This document shows, piece by piece, positions 23,707 to 35,029 of a DNA stretch of 64,000 nucleotides. Both the position numbers and the translations under genes were made by a program. This DNA comes from Nectonema munidae (lineage: Eukaryota > Nematomorpha > Nectonematoida > Nectonematidae). Where the stretch lies: contig JAUIRK010000786.1 in the NCBI GenBank assembly GCA_030549495.1, forward strand, positions 62,001 to 126,000, given 5' to 3'. The stretch's first letter is position 1. Each line of letters opens with the position of its first letter. Under the pieces are notes generated by a model. That model saw only the letters and a list, made by a program, of their open reading frames with translations. It had not been told where the DNA came from and made no database searches.

Positions 23707-26262
23707 TGTCAAAACTGCCTAAACCGAATCTTTGCTAACCCGGAATTCTGTATATATCGAAAAAAATTGCAAGTCCCACTTTTACTTCTATACATTCAAT
23801 ACCAATTTATCCTTAATAATCCGAATTTTGTCTATTCTGAAAACCGAACTAAAATTAAAAAAAATAAGGAGCTACATTTTGTATAAACTGAATCGTCCTT
23901 TCATAGACAATATATGACTAATGAAAAATTGTTTTTCTTTATATCAATTGTATTTGCTAATGATCATCACACACATCATATTTATTACGCTTCTGCAAAG
24001 ATGTAACGAAATGACTAATATGTCAGTATAATGAAAGATTAAACATCTTTGAAAGTGTGATTGAAATAAACAATTGTATTCATATTTTATAGTCGCTTTT
24101 CTTCATTTTTTGATGGGACAAAAAGTTAACATATTTAATGCCAGATGTTTTTTTACTTGATTTTTTCAATTTTTTTTTAAGTTTTTCAGTATCATTTTTT
24201 GTTTTATTTTTATCTTCTGCTTTTCATGTCTTCATTCACGTCACGTAAAAGAATTAGATGCGAATTAGATTTGCAAACAAAAGTCAAACTAATTAATGAC
24301 TTACAACAAACGCCTAAACCTACTCAAAAAGAGATTAGTAAAAAATATGGTATTGGTGTAAGTACAGTGAGCGAAATAATAAAAAAAGCCAACTTTTATC
24401 TTGACATTTATGAAAAAAACGCCAATGGGAAGAAAAAAAGATTTGAAAAGTGTTGTAGATTCGATAAAATAAATCAAATGATGTATGAATGGTTTGTTCA
24501 AGCCAGAAGCAAAAATTTCCCTATTTCTGGCCCAATTATACAAGCCAAAGCTGTCGAATTTAGCAAGCTTTTGGGTAATGATTATTCTGAATTTAAAGCT
24601 TCCGTTGGTTGGCTTTGTTCTTGGAAGTCTCGTTACTCCATAAAATCATATTCATTTTCAGGCGAAAGTGCCGTTGTCGATGAAAAAACTGTGGAAGATT
24701 GGATTCAAAGACTTCCTTATTTACATGAAGAATACGATCTAAAAGATGTATTTAATATTGATGAGCCTGCTTTATTCTACCGTGCATTGCCAAGCAAATC
24801 TCTTGTCAAGCAGCCATTGTGGTGTTAAAGTTTGTAAAGAACGTTTAACTGTTCTGCTTGGGTCTAGTACTACTGGAAAAAAATTAACCCCTGTAGTTAT
24901 GGGAAATTCAAAAATCCAAGATGTTTTAAAAATGTAAAAAATTGTCACTTGCCTGTTAATAAAGAAATGAAACGGCAAAAAAGAAAGATTCTTATATTTT
25001 TAGACAATGCAACTTCCAACACGTCTACAATGGAGCTTTCTAATGTATCTTTGGAATTTTTACCAGCTAACACCACTTCACGTATTCAACCCCTTGATCA
25101 AGGTGTCATTCGATCGTTTAAAGCCCAATACAGAAAAACAATGCTTGTGCAGTTAATCTCAAAAATGGATGCTGCAAACACTGTTACAGACTTGATAAAA
25201 TCTGTAACAGTTCTAGATGCTCTTTTTTGGATTTCAGCTGCTTGGAAAGAAACCAGTGTAACAACCATTTCTGAATGTTTTAAACGTTGCGGTTTTCCTG
25301 TAAACTCTTTAGAAGTAGCAGGGGAAGCTAATGAAGACAATTTGTCCTTACAACATTGTTTAAAACATATCGAAGTGGAGCCAAACAAGGAAGATGAATA
25401 CATAGAAATTGACTCTTTAGAACCTACAGAAAGATTAGAAAATTTTGAAACAAGTATTGTTGAAAACTTTACTCAAGTGAGCGATTCGGAAAGTGCGGAA
25501 AGTGAGAATGCTCTAATAGAATTAGAACAAGCATCTTCTAATTTGACTCATAAAAACGCAATAAATATTTTAAAAGAACTCGAAATTTTTGCCATTTCCA
25601 AAGAACCAAATATGTTACCTCATATTCATCAATTGATGCATATAAACAACTTGTCTATAACTAAGAACAAATTATCTCAAAGGCAAACTCTAATTGATGA
25701 TTACTTGGTATGAACAAATATTATAATTTTAGTAAGTTCATTTTTTATTAATAATCTGATCTATTTTAACTTTGATCTTGTATTTAATAACTATTTATAT
25801 TTGTATTGATACACTTTAAATATTAGTGTAATTTTTACCGTTTTTATTTAGTTATTTAAGTTTTACTATTTTTATTTTGTAAGTAAACGCTGTGATAAAT
25901 TTTTCACAATATTAAATTTTTAAGATTTGCTATTATTTTTTAAACTTTAAAAATTTTTATTCAAAATTTTTGTTTATATTTAGATTTAAATTTTGTTTAT
26001 TTTTTAAAAATAAAAAGTTTTTAAATAGTTAATTTTAAAAAGTTTTTAGTGAAGAATTTATTTTTGGTTAATATGAAAATATATTTCAAAAATATTTATT
26101 TTTGATATCTCTTTTTGTTTTTTTAACCTTTAGAAAAGTTTGATAAAAAATTAGTAGAATAAATTAAGAAATTTTACAATGAAATTTTCTGTATACCGAA
26201 TTCTATATAAACCGAAATTTTCTTTTAGGCCCAATGGAGTTCGGTTTAGAGAGTTTTCACTG
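23707..26262 (+). mobile_element. Tigger/pogo-type DNA transposon, 2.56 kb, with recognisable ends
   Basis: The left end reads TGTCAAAACTGCCTAAACCG after TA (23,705-23,706). The reverse complement of the right end reads CAGTGAAAACTCTCTAAACC and is followed by TA at 26,263. The two ends match over most of their first 20 bases, and a TA target duplication is the Tc1/mariner/pogo rule. The interior encodes a Tigger transposase at 24,226-25,713. Size and structure are those of a complete, mildly decayed element. Confidence 0.85.
24226..25713 (+). pseudogene. Tigger transposase (CENP-B/Jerky-like), broken by frameshift and deletion
   Basis: From ATG at 24,226 the protein opens MSSFTSRKRIRCELD, with a CENP-B/psq-type HTH (KEISKKYGIGVSTVSEIIKK). 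A second DNA-binding domain follows (WLCSWKSRYSI), then the first DDE aspartate in FNIDEPALFYRALP. The first frame stops at 24,826. The protein continues in another frame (VCKERLTVLLGSSTTGKK) to 24,937, then returns to the first frame at 24,949 (ILIFLDNATSN, second Asp; RIQPLDQGVI, third Asp). Between LPV and NKEM about 20 residues usual in the family seem to be missing. It is therefore inactive, but its long open frames show that decay is recent. Confidence 0.9.
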
Positions 26263-27420
26263 TATAAGGTTAAATAATTTTGCAAAGAAATTCGCTTGTT
26301 AAAACATAGGGTTAGCAGATGTCCTTTTCTCGGAATTTTCTAGGTTTGACTTCGCGTATAACAACTGAATCACGGAGGATTTATAAGAATTGTGGTTTTT
26401 CATTGGCTAATCTTTATGTCAAAAATAGAGTTTAGAAAATTTGCCTCTAAATGCCATTGTTTATCTCTTTTTTTAGTAATAAAACTCATTTTTTATCTTT
26501 GAAGTATTTTTCATATTAATTATTTTCGCAAAAAATACACATTTTGTTCTTGACTTCTTTCAAATTCATTTTTGTCGCAGTCTGATAATGCCAAAATAGA
26601 CGTAGCCTTAATATAACACAAATTAGTTTGTTGGAAATCTAAATAAACAAATGTTGGCAATGATTCCATAGCGCTACCAAAAAAATCGCTGTTTCATCGC
26701 ATTGTCAAGTGTGTACATCATAAAAAATGATTATTAAATAAAATCCGTTCTTAGTCGGTTAAAAATTGATTGCTTATTAATGAGATGCAAATAAACATTT
26801 GCATGTGTATAGGGGATAATCTTTTTCAGTACTTACTCATATGGTATCTAAAGGTGAAACAAAATATTCAGGTTAGAAGTATGGTAGTGACTAGTAAGTG
26901 TACACGTGTAAGTATTGGCCTCCCAACTGAAATATTTCTTTCTGGATTATTATGATCAAGTGTACCCCACAATTTAATCATTACAGTGAGGGTCATAATA
27001 ACAAAACATAAATATATATATATCAGTTGCGACATGTGGTGTTTAAGTAATGGACATTGTAAAAATTTTTGGTTGTCTTTTTTCCAAGCTACTGTACTAT
27101 AAAGAAAAATCTTGTAATTTTCCATAGTTTCTCATTTTATTCTGTGCTTTTTAAATTTATACTTCACTCTATAAAGTAATTATATTTGTTATTTTTTGTT
27201 TGACGAGTAAAAAATTGTCTTAATTTCTCTTTATGACAAATAAAGTTTTGAATTACATGCTTATGATGGATCTACTTTGGAAAGTACTTGAAAAAGCCGG
27301 TATCCATTTGAAAGTTCACTTTATTTAAGTCTAAATTAAAAATATACTAATGACCTTCTTCGATGGGGCTTAAAATTGATGAAGAAACTCCCAGATTTTC
27401 CAACGTATCCTAACGCCTTG
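26263..27420. other. Intergenic sequence, nothing recognised
   Basis: AT-rich, with no family signature in either short open frame (26,770-26,955 plus, 26,868-27,125 minus). A short (TA)n tract lies near 27,013. Confidence 0.6.
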
Positions 27421-27537
27421 AGGACAGCAATTTTTAAGACTAAGTTTATGCTTTTTTTCAATGAAACCTTATATATTTAAAGCAGAGAATTTTCATTTCA
27501 AGGTACATCGGTGTTACATTGATCCTCAAAGGGTTAA
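27420..27537 (-). repeat. Dispersed repeat ending in TTAACCCTTT, copy 2
   Basis: TATATATTTAAAGCAGAGAA, TTTTCATTTC.AGGTACA, then CATTGATCCTCAAAGGG followed by TTAA. It aligns with copies at 10.2 and 50.3 kb and ends at the same TTAA as copy 1. Confidence 0.55.
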
Positions 27538-28418
27538 GGACGGGTTAATAACGTCCTGTTCTGTGTGGCCGTTAATTTCAGTAGTTCGGTCCTGACATGA
27601 GATGTTGTAGCCAAAGTATAGACGGTATGCAACAGATTTAGTCTGAAGATTATGAGGAACAGACACACTGGCACCGGGTAGCGAACAGGCTAATGTATTG
27701 TAATAATCTGAAGAATATGTTGTGCTAAAATGAGATAAAGAAAGTGCACGAGAGGAGGTTCGTTTTTTTAAAACATAGCGATAAATATCTAGTGTTTCCA
27801 TGTTTTAGCTTTGAAGGAATAGTGGAAAACCTTAAAATAAAGTGTTTCGACTTTGTGCTCGATTCTAGCGTTGTTGCTAAGTATCAGGAATGAAAACTGC
27901 CAAAAATAAGCATAATGCGCTTTAATTTGCCAAATTCGAGCAGCCCAAAATTTTCTTGTCGCCAACCAAACTATTTAAAAAAATTTTGGTCGCTTGTGCC
28001 AATATATTTATGTGCACTTGGTTACATGGCGCAAACTAAATCCAGGGCTTGCACCCTCCTACCCGTTGATTAAGAATAAAAGCATGCTCATCTAAAATAC
28101 TGTTATAAGTGAACATTTTCCATGAAATTTATACTTAAATAAAATTATTTGTATAAATGTACATTTTTCACTAAACAAATGCAGTAAAGATGTTAAAAGA
28201 TGCACTAAAGCCAATTTTATTAAAAAATTTTAATAGAAATAATAAAAAAGTACAATTACAAAGAACAAACTAAATTTTAAAAGAGTTTCATTCGTCAAAT
28301 TAGAATTGCAAAATGACAAAGTAGAATTACAGAAATGCAGAATAGAATTTCAAAAGCCAAAAATGTTTGGTTTTTTTGTGTTTCAAAATTTTTTTGGCAT
28401 TTTATAATTGGTGCATAT

Positions 28419-28718
28419 CAGTGTTCTTCAACATTTTTACTGGCTTTTTTACTGTCTAAATTCTTTAAATTTAGACCCTTAAAATTTTATTTAACTTCAA
28501 AATGATACAGTATATTAAAATAGAACAATCACATTAGTTTAATTTTTGTAATAGATGTCAAAATATATTCAAATATAAGTATATTAGTGAGATATTTGTT
28601 GTTGTTTTCCTCCAATTCAAAAACTTTCATCTTTTGAAGTGTGATTAAAAGTAATGGGGCCCAAATCTTTTTTCACAGGGCTCAAAAAGGACCCTGAGCC
28701 TTTGGTTGAAGAAGCCTG
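28419..28718. mobile_element. hAT-type MITE, 300 bp
   Basis: It starts CAGTGTTCTTCAACATTTTT. The reverse complement of its right end reads CAGGCTTCTTCAACCAAAGG. Flanking octamers GTGCATAT (28,411) and GTCTATAT (28,719) agree at six of eight positions, consistent with an aged 8-bp duplication. The TTCTTCAAC core of the ends is typical of Charlie/ZBED-type hAT elements, whose transposase relics occur elsewhere in this window. Confidence 0.7.
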
Positions 28719-29149
28719 GTCTATATCATAGCTCAATTGTTTGTTGCTTTGACTAACAAGCAGCTAATGCGTTTGTACAGGATACAAAAGGAAAAAATGG
28801 TTAAAAAACTCGTCATTTTGACACTTAAACATGAATATAATGTTATATATTATACACCACTATTAAATGTTAATAATAATAATTTAATCATCATCATTAA
28901 TTGCTTAAATTTAAAGAAAATTTGGTGCAAATATTTTAGAGAAAAGTGATTAATTGTTGTTTTTGGGAATGCTAATAGGATTTGTTTGAAAAGAGCATGA
29001 ATGAAATGCGTGGCCCTTCATCTCGTAAATAAAAATGCGAAAAATAATAATAATAATTAGCAGACACAGCTTTTGGAGGAGAAGTAAGACAAGCTTATCC
29101 TCGCAAAGTGTATTTAATATTTCATGATGAATTCGAAATATTTAGATGT

Positions 29150-29770
29150 CAATGAAATGAAAGTGTGGGTGTGTGGAGTGCTGATTGAGAGGCAGGGAAA
29201 GATTGTTGCGCGTTAGAAGCTGGGCCCCCAACCGCGATTCTGCTGGGATCTCAATGGAAGAGTTGGAGTCGTGTTGAAGCCAGCTCAGCATGCGCTCTCA
29301 ATGCCACAGCACTCACCTGCTCAGAGCAGGCCTCTCCTCTCCCCATCCAAGAGCAGGACACACTCAAACGAGTCGCTGTCATGAATATTCATTCATTCAT
29401 TCATTGCTGCTTCCCTCATCTCGTAAAGGGGCATCAAGCATCAGCGTAAAGAGGTGACAGAGCAAAGCCACAAAAACAAGGCTCTCTCTACTTTCAATGA
29501 CAAATTGTGCGAGAGAGGGCGCACCTCTAGACAATCAGGGAGCAGAGTTAATGCATCCCATCCATCATCGTTGCGCTCGACATCTTTTGTTCGCTCAAAT
29601 TCTCCCTTCCTCTTCTTCTTCTCCTTCTCCCCAGCATCATCATCATCATATCTTCATTCATTTCTGCGTCAAAACTCACACTTTCTCCTATTCCTCCTCA
29701 CACACCTCCTTGTAATTATATCTTTATCATCATCAGCAACATTTTGAAGAGTAGAGGCCTGCCTGCTAAT
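29150..29770. promoter_or_regulatory. GC-rich island without coding potential, candidate regulatory region
   Basis: About 600 bp with GC content near half, against roughly a third or less around it. It holds CTCTCTCTAC and GCGAGAGAGGGCG (GAGA-type motifs), ATGAATATTCATTCATTCATT (POU-like, then CATT repeats), a CTTCTTCTTCTCC pyrimidine run and (CAT)n. Its open frames (29,454 and 29,497) are low-complexity Ser/His and overlap in two frames, so they are unlikely to be genes. A promoter, enhancer or insulator is plausible. No adjacent gene was recognised, so the target is unknown. Confidence 0.4.
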
Positions 29771-32700
29771 GCTAAATAGTTGGCAAATTAAAAACATTCT
29801 TTCACCAAACTTTGGCTACCATTATCGTTTTGGTTAAAAAAAAAAGATCGAATGATATGATAGCAACAAATGGATTAAACTCTAACAATTACACTTACAC
29901 AGTACACACTCTCTCTCTTTTTTTAAAAAGAAACTGTCAAAAAATGCGCGTAGAAAAAGTTTCTTAGATAAATCAAATATTGAGTTTACTTGAAATTTTT
30001 TAATTCTCCCATGTTTTGCTTTAAATGTTTTGCATCTCATTAAGAATTTCGACCAGATGGGTGCAGTATCTCTTGATGAATTTTTACGCTTGGAAATCAA
30101 GGAAATTATACATATGAAAATTGTTCTCCTACATAAAATTCTTCAGGAGATGAACTTTTTTTATTTCACTTTATTTTGCTCATTCATGTTAACAAATTTG
30201 TGAGATCTGGAAAACTTTGAAAGCAACGAAAACATAAGTTTTTTGAAATAAAATTAGAATAAACTCTTAAACTCAGGAAAATAATCGCAAAAAACTTGAA
30301 GCAAAGCTAAAACAAAATTGAAATTTTCCACTGTATATTTGAATATAATTGAAATGACGCTATTAAATTTATAGAACTATTGATTTTTCATCGAAAATCA
30401 CGAGTTTTAAACATTTTGGAAATGACATGCTTGCAGATTTTGCAGAAAACTTATGAAAATAGCGTAGGTAAGACCATTAATGTGTTGTTGATTATTGCAA
30501 GAAAACAATCATCTTTCAGGTTTGGTATTACAAGTTTAGTTTAATATTTTAAAGTTTTTTTCGTCCCACGTTTTTCCGGTATAAAATAATTAATTGAGCA
30601 GAGTGAAGAAAAAAAGCAAAAGTTTGAAAATTTTTTCATAATTTCTCTCACTTTAGATTTAACCGTCCTAAAGGTAATGCAGGGGACTGTAAATTAGAAA
30701 TATTTTTTTATTGAAAGAACTTTTAAAGTTCCCATGAAAAATACATTCCGATAAAAGGTTCGACGAGTCTTTGAAGGTAGAAGAGGGAAAAAGAAGAAGT
30801 GATGATGAAGAGTTTAAGAATCTGATTTTATGTTTTAATTTATCATTCAAATGAAATTGCTTCCAATACTTCACAGATAATTATGTCAAAACGAAAAAGA
30901 ACCTTTGCTTAAAGTTAAAGGCCTTAACTAAGTGACTTCAAAGTTGGCGGTAGCTAACAAATACAATAACGAATGGGTCTGGGGACAGAAGATATTCGTC
31001 AAAAATTAATCAGGCTGCTTTTCTTATACACCGGAATCTTAATGAAATCTTTTGGAAACACAGGTCTTTCTTTAATTTGGTCTCTCGCAACATCAGCTGC
31101 GATGCCTTCGAGAAAACGGCTTATCTCTCCTCTTGTGCTACAAATTCGAATCAGAAGTCATATCGTATTATACCAGGAGATTGCGGAAGATAGTAAATAT
31201 GGAAATATATTAATTATTTTTATATAAATTTTGGTCGTGTTTGATGTGTTAAATTTAAGTATGTAACTTGTTTTAACTATAAGAGTGGTTATTTTTATTG
31301 TTTTCACTGTTTAATTTGCGATTTCGGTTAGATTTATTCTGATTATAAAGCTATGTAAAGTGAACATCGCTTAGTAAAATAATGTTATTTTCTGCATATT
31401 TTAGAATTCAGTGTTAAATTGCCTTTAAATTGTCCTATTAAATGTGAAAATCTACACTGTAATTTTCAAAAATTCAAATAGGTATGTAGAATATTTATAA
31501 TTTTTTTTCAAAAGTTTCTCAAACAGGTTCTTTACATTTTTTAAATTAAATCAGTGTGATTCATTGTGCAGAATAGAAGACTAAAATTTATGTTGGAAAA
31601 AACATCAAAGATTCATGTTAATAAATTACAAAAATTGAAAGCTTTACGATAAGGTTCGAAACCTAAGCCTATTTCCAACATTAAACAGGAAAAAAAGTAG
31701 AAATCATAAGTCTTAGATAAAAATAAGATTTAACAAATCAAACAACCAAAATCGATTTTGAAATAATTATTATCTTTCTGTATTTTTTTGGTAACCTTAG
31801 GTATAAAGTCTGACCTACATATTCTATCATTATCTCATGAAAATTCTAAGGTGGAAATTTTCAGAAGTTCTAGTCATTATCTTTTATCTTTCTTCTTAGA
31901 CTGCTTTTACTGCTCCTAAAAAATTCTAAAAAAGTCTCCATTCTGTGAAACGAATAATAATCAACTGGTCACTACTTATTCTCAAATGTCATGTCTCTAA
32001 TTACTGTAGATTAAGTAATTTTTGCGATTTGCCAGTTAAAAAAAGTACACGTACTGTTATTTCCGCAAGCAATCATATACTTTCAAAATTGTCTTCATAT
32101 CTTATACTTATTTCTATCTGCAAGAGTTTCAGATTCGCGAGTTATATTTCCTCGAAATATCAACTTTTCGCAAATTTCGCAAAATTATATACATTTATAA
32201 ATTACAAGTGGAAAGTATTATTGCTCTTTTTTAAACGGGTCATCCCATTTTAAGCTTGATTAAATGACGTTATATTGAATGCATTCATATGATCCCTCGA
32301 TAATTGAATAAGGGGCTTTATTAGAAGTTGGTTATAATGCAAATTATGTTTACCGTTTATTCCAGACTAAAATATGTATGTGTATGCTGTATACATTTAT
32401 ATTTTCGTATAAGCTAAAAATGAATCATACATCCTCATGTTCTTTATAACGAGTATAGGAGATGGTATGAAGTAAACTCATTCCACACTCTTTTGATTTA
32501 TTTGACATATTTGTTAAAAGTTTTTTTTGTATTTTATTAAACGATATCAAAAAGTAAAAAATATCTGTGTGAATCTGTGAAGTGTATGTAGGCATATGCT
32601 TCATAGGTCGACTATCCATAGTCACTCACTGCTTTGTGTGTTATAGTTGTCAAATTAACCTTATAAGAATGCAATCAGCTTACTTCTGAGGTATTCCTGT

Positions 32701-34678
32701 CTCCGATCATCTACTATTTTCACCATTGTATATAACACTAATTTCAAGTCCGTGAGAGAAAGTAACTAGATTTTAAATGTTTATAACATTTTGTGTTCAA
32801 CTAATATTTCATGTAAAAATTGTACACAAAAGAGGAGAATACATAACATGACTTGAATATACAAAATCAAAGAGAAGTAAAAAAGTGTTGTTTTCAGAAA
32901 TGTGAAGCGAGCTAAAACAGCATAACCCTTATTTCTGTCTATTATTCTTGGAAGAAAAGATGGCATGTTTTGTTGGTAGGGATGGTGCATAGGCGAAATT
33001 AAAAGAGTTGCAAGACAGACGGATAACACTTTTACTCACTATTTTTCTCATATTTACCTTAATTACCTGTCATGTTTAAATGATATTCATGCGCATTGAT
33101 GCTCGTTCTTCAAACGCAGAAGCATTGTAAAGTGTTTTTCATGGTAAAATTGGTATTCTGTAAGTAACACTTTACAATGGCAAGGAATGTTAGCAATAAG
33201 AAATAAATTGACAAAAGTATGCTAAATGATATTGCAATATTTTTTTGATGTTATTATGTATGTAAATTACTTTGTATTCTTGTTAATACGCAATATATAG
33301 GCATATGTATAGATGATAAATGTGAGGACAAAATTAAATATTCACATGCATATACACAAAGTATAGGATGCTTATATGCAATGTATATATTTATTATAGA
33401 TTGAGGCAGGGGCAAAGGATACAAGGGCCTTTAACAACAAAATGACCTTGACAATGACAAGATTAATCGTTTTTAAGATGAAAAATAATTTTGGTCATTG
33501 TGCAGCTTCACCATAAATAGAAATAACACATAATTCATGGAATAAAATAATAATAAATGAATTTTTATTTACGAAGGATATTACGTTTATAATTTGGATG
33601 AATGCAGAGCCCGCGCTAACAAAAATTATATGGGGAGGGCTCAAAGGGGCTGAAACTATACATTATGAAAATACGCACTAAAATTTTCCTTTCTAGAAGG
33701 AAATTCAATCAACATTGGAAATAAGAGCTAAAGAAAGTCATAAAAGTAAGGTGATGAGGATTGAGGGGTATATAATTAACTATTATAAAACAAAAGTGAA
33801 AGAAGAAAATCATTTTATTAACAGTATATCATTTTTAGAGTAATAAAGCAATTTACATGTCAAACATTCAGCCTTCTTGACTTTTCGTTGAAATAGTTCA
33901 AAAACTCGAAATCTCTTTTAAGGGTCAAAAAACTTCTCTCACAGGGTGCAGTTCTGATTCCTATTGTTAGAGCAGCTTGATACTCAAAAAATACTCTAGA
34001 CAATTTTATAATATATTTATTGAAACTACCAATGTACAAAGAAAAGACTTCTTCACAAGCGCACTTTATCAGATGGAATTCATTTAAAACTTATTTAAGC
34101 TTGAAAAATTGAGTGGAGAGGCTTGGAAAATTGAGTGGGGTGAGGGGTTGAAGGGGGGGGGGGGCTTAAGCCCCCAAAATAAATAGGGTGAACGGGCCCT
34201 GGATGAATGTAAGATGATTATATTTTTAAAAAACCAAGAAAAAGTCAAAAATTACAATTTATTTTTGCGATTAGAAATTGTAGCATATAATTTGGAGTTT
34301 ACAAAGTACGCGTCCAAATTAAGTTTTGAATTTCCTTCACATATAGAAATTACATTAGTAAACATTGTTAATACAACGAGGGATTATGGGAAAGGCAGAT
34401 AGCTAATTACATTAGCTGCAATTTGGACTAACTTCGAAACCTTGAACCTGTCTGTGAAACGTGGACATCAATTATGCGTTTTTTCTACATATTTAAAGAG
34501 ATGAGTTTGACTTTTTCTAAATTTGTATATCAATATGAGAATCAACGAATTCTGTGGAAACACTTTAGAAGAACTTACTTCTCTAAAATCTATATAAAAG
34601 ATTGGAACAAGCTTCATAAATACTTCATCCAATCACTTTGATCATAGATGAACATTGGCCTTACCTTTATGTAACATA
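29771..34678. other. Intergenic sequence, 4.9 kb, no gene recognised
   Basis: AT-rich with scattered small open frames of no recognisable family. It contains a hairpin at 33,123-33,179 and a G-rich block near 34,090-34,200 with a 12-base G run. A GC-richer patch at 30,960-31,200 has an 84-codon frame that I do not recognise and that lacks clear splice sites. Confidence 0.5.
33123..33179. repeat. 57-bp hairpin with perfect 14-bp stem
   Basis: CATTGTAAAGTGTT (33,123-33,136) and AACACTTTACAATG (33,166-33,179) are exact reverse complements around a 29-base loop. Partial pairing may extend into the loop. Length and symmetry would suit a small MITE core or a microRNA-like precursor. Nothing in the flanks decides between them. 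Confidence 0.6.
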
Positions 34679-34870
34679 CAGTGAAATCTGTTACAACGAA
34701 GTCGGTTATAACGAAATTCCGTATATAACAAAATCTCTGGTCAAAATCTCCTCTTTATTATATTTAAATTAAACGCCTATAACGAAGTAGTCAGCTATAG
34801 CAAAATTTTGGGGATATAATGTACTAATTGTCTAGCGCGTTAAGCCACAAAGTCGTTATAAATTAACTTG
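34679..34870 (+). mobile_element. Tigger-type MITE or end fragment
   Basis: After TA at 34,677 the sequence reads CAGTGAAATCTGTTACAACG, followed by repeated TATAACGAA words (GGTTATAACGAAATTCCG; CCTATAACGAAGTAG; GTCGTTATAAATTAAC). This is a Tigger-like terminal sequence. No transposase follows and the right end was not placed, so this is a non-autonomous copy or a fragment. Confidence 0.65.
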
Positions 34871-35029
34871 ATATAAAGTGCCTCCCGCCAAACAACAGAA
34901 GTTTGCTGACGTGTTGGAAGCTCTTGCATGTTTAAAAGACTATGGTTTAACCAAGCGTTTGATGAACTTTATTTCAATCGTAAATAGACAATAGTAATAA
35001 TCAATTACCTAACCAATAACCTTTTTATA

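Noticed and set aside
24301-25403. Minus-strand open frames opposite the Tigger transposase
   Set aside because: Antisense shadows. The plus strand carries the transposase motifs.
27526-27801. 91-codon minus-strand open frame starting METLDIYRYVLKK
   Set aside because: It has an ATG and moderately complex composition, but overlaps a dispersed repeat at its 3' end, shows no domain I recognise and has no splice context.
29454-29747. 97-codon Ser/His-rich open frame in the GC island
   Set aside because: Low complexity (pyrimidine runs and CAT repeats), overlapping a second frame of the same kind. It is better explained by the composition of the island.
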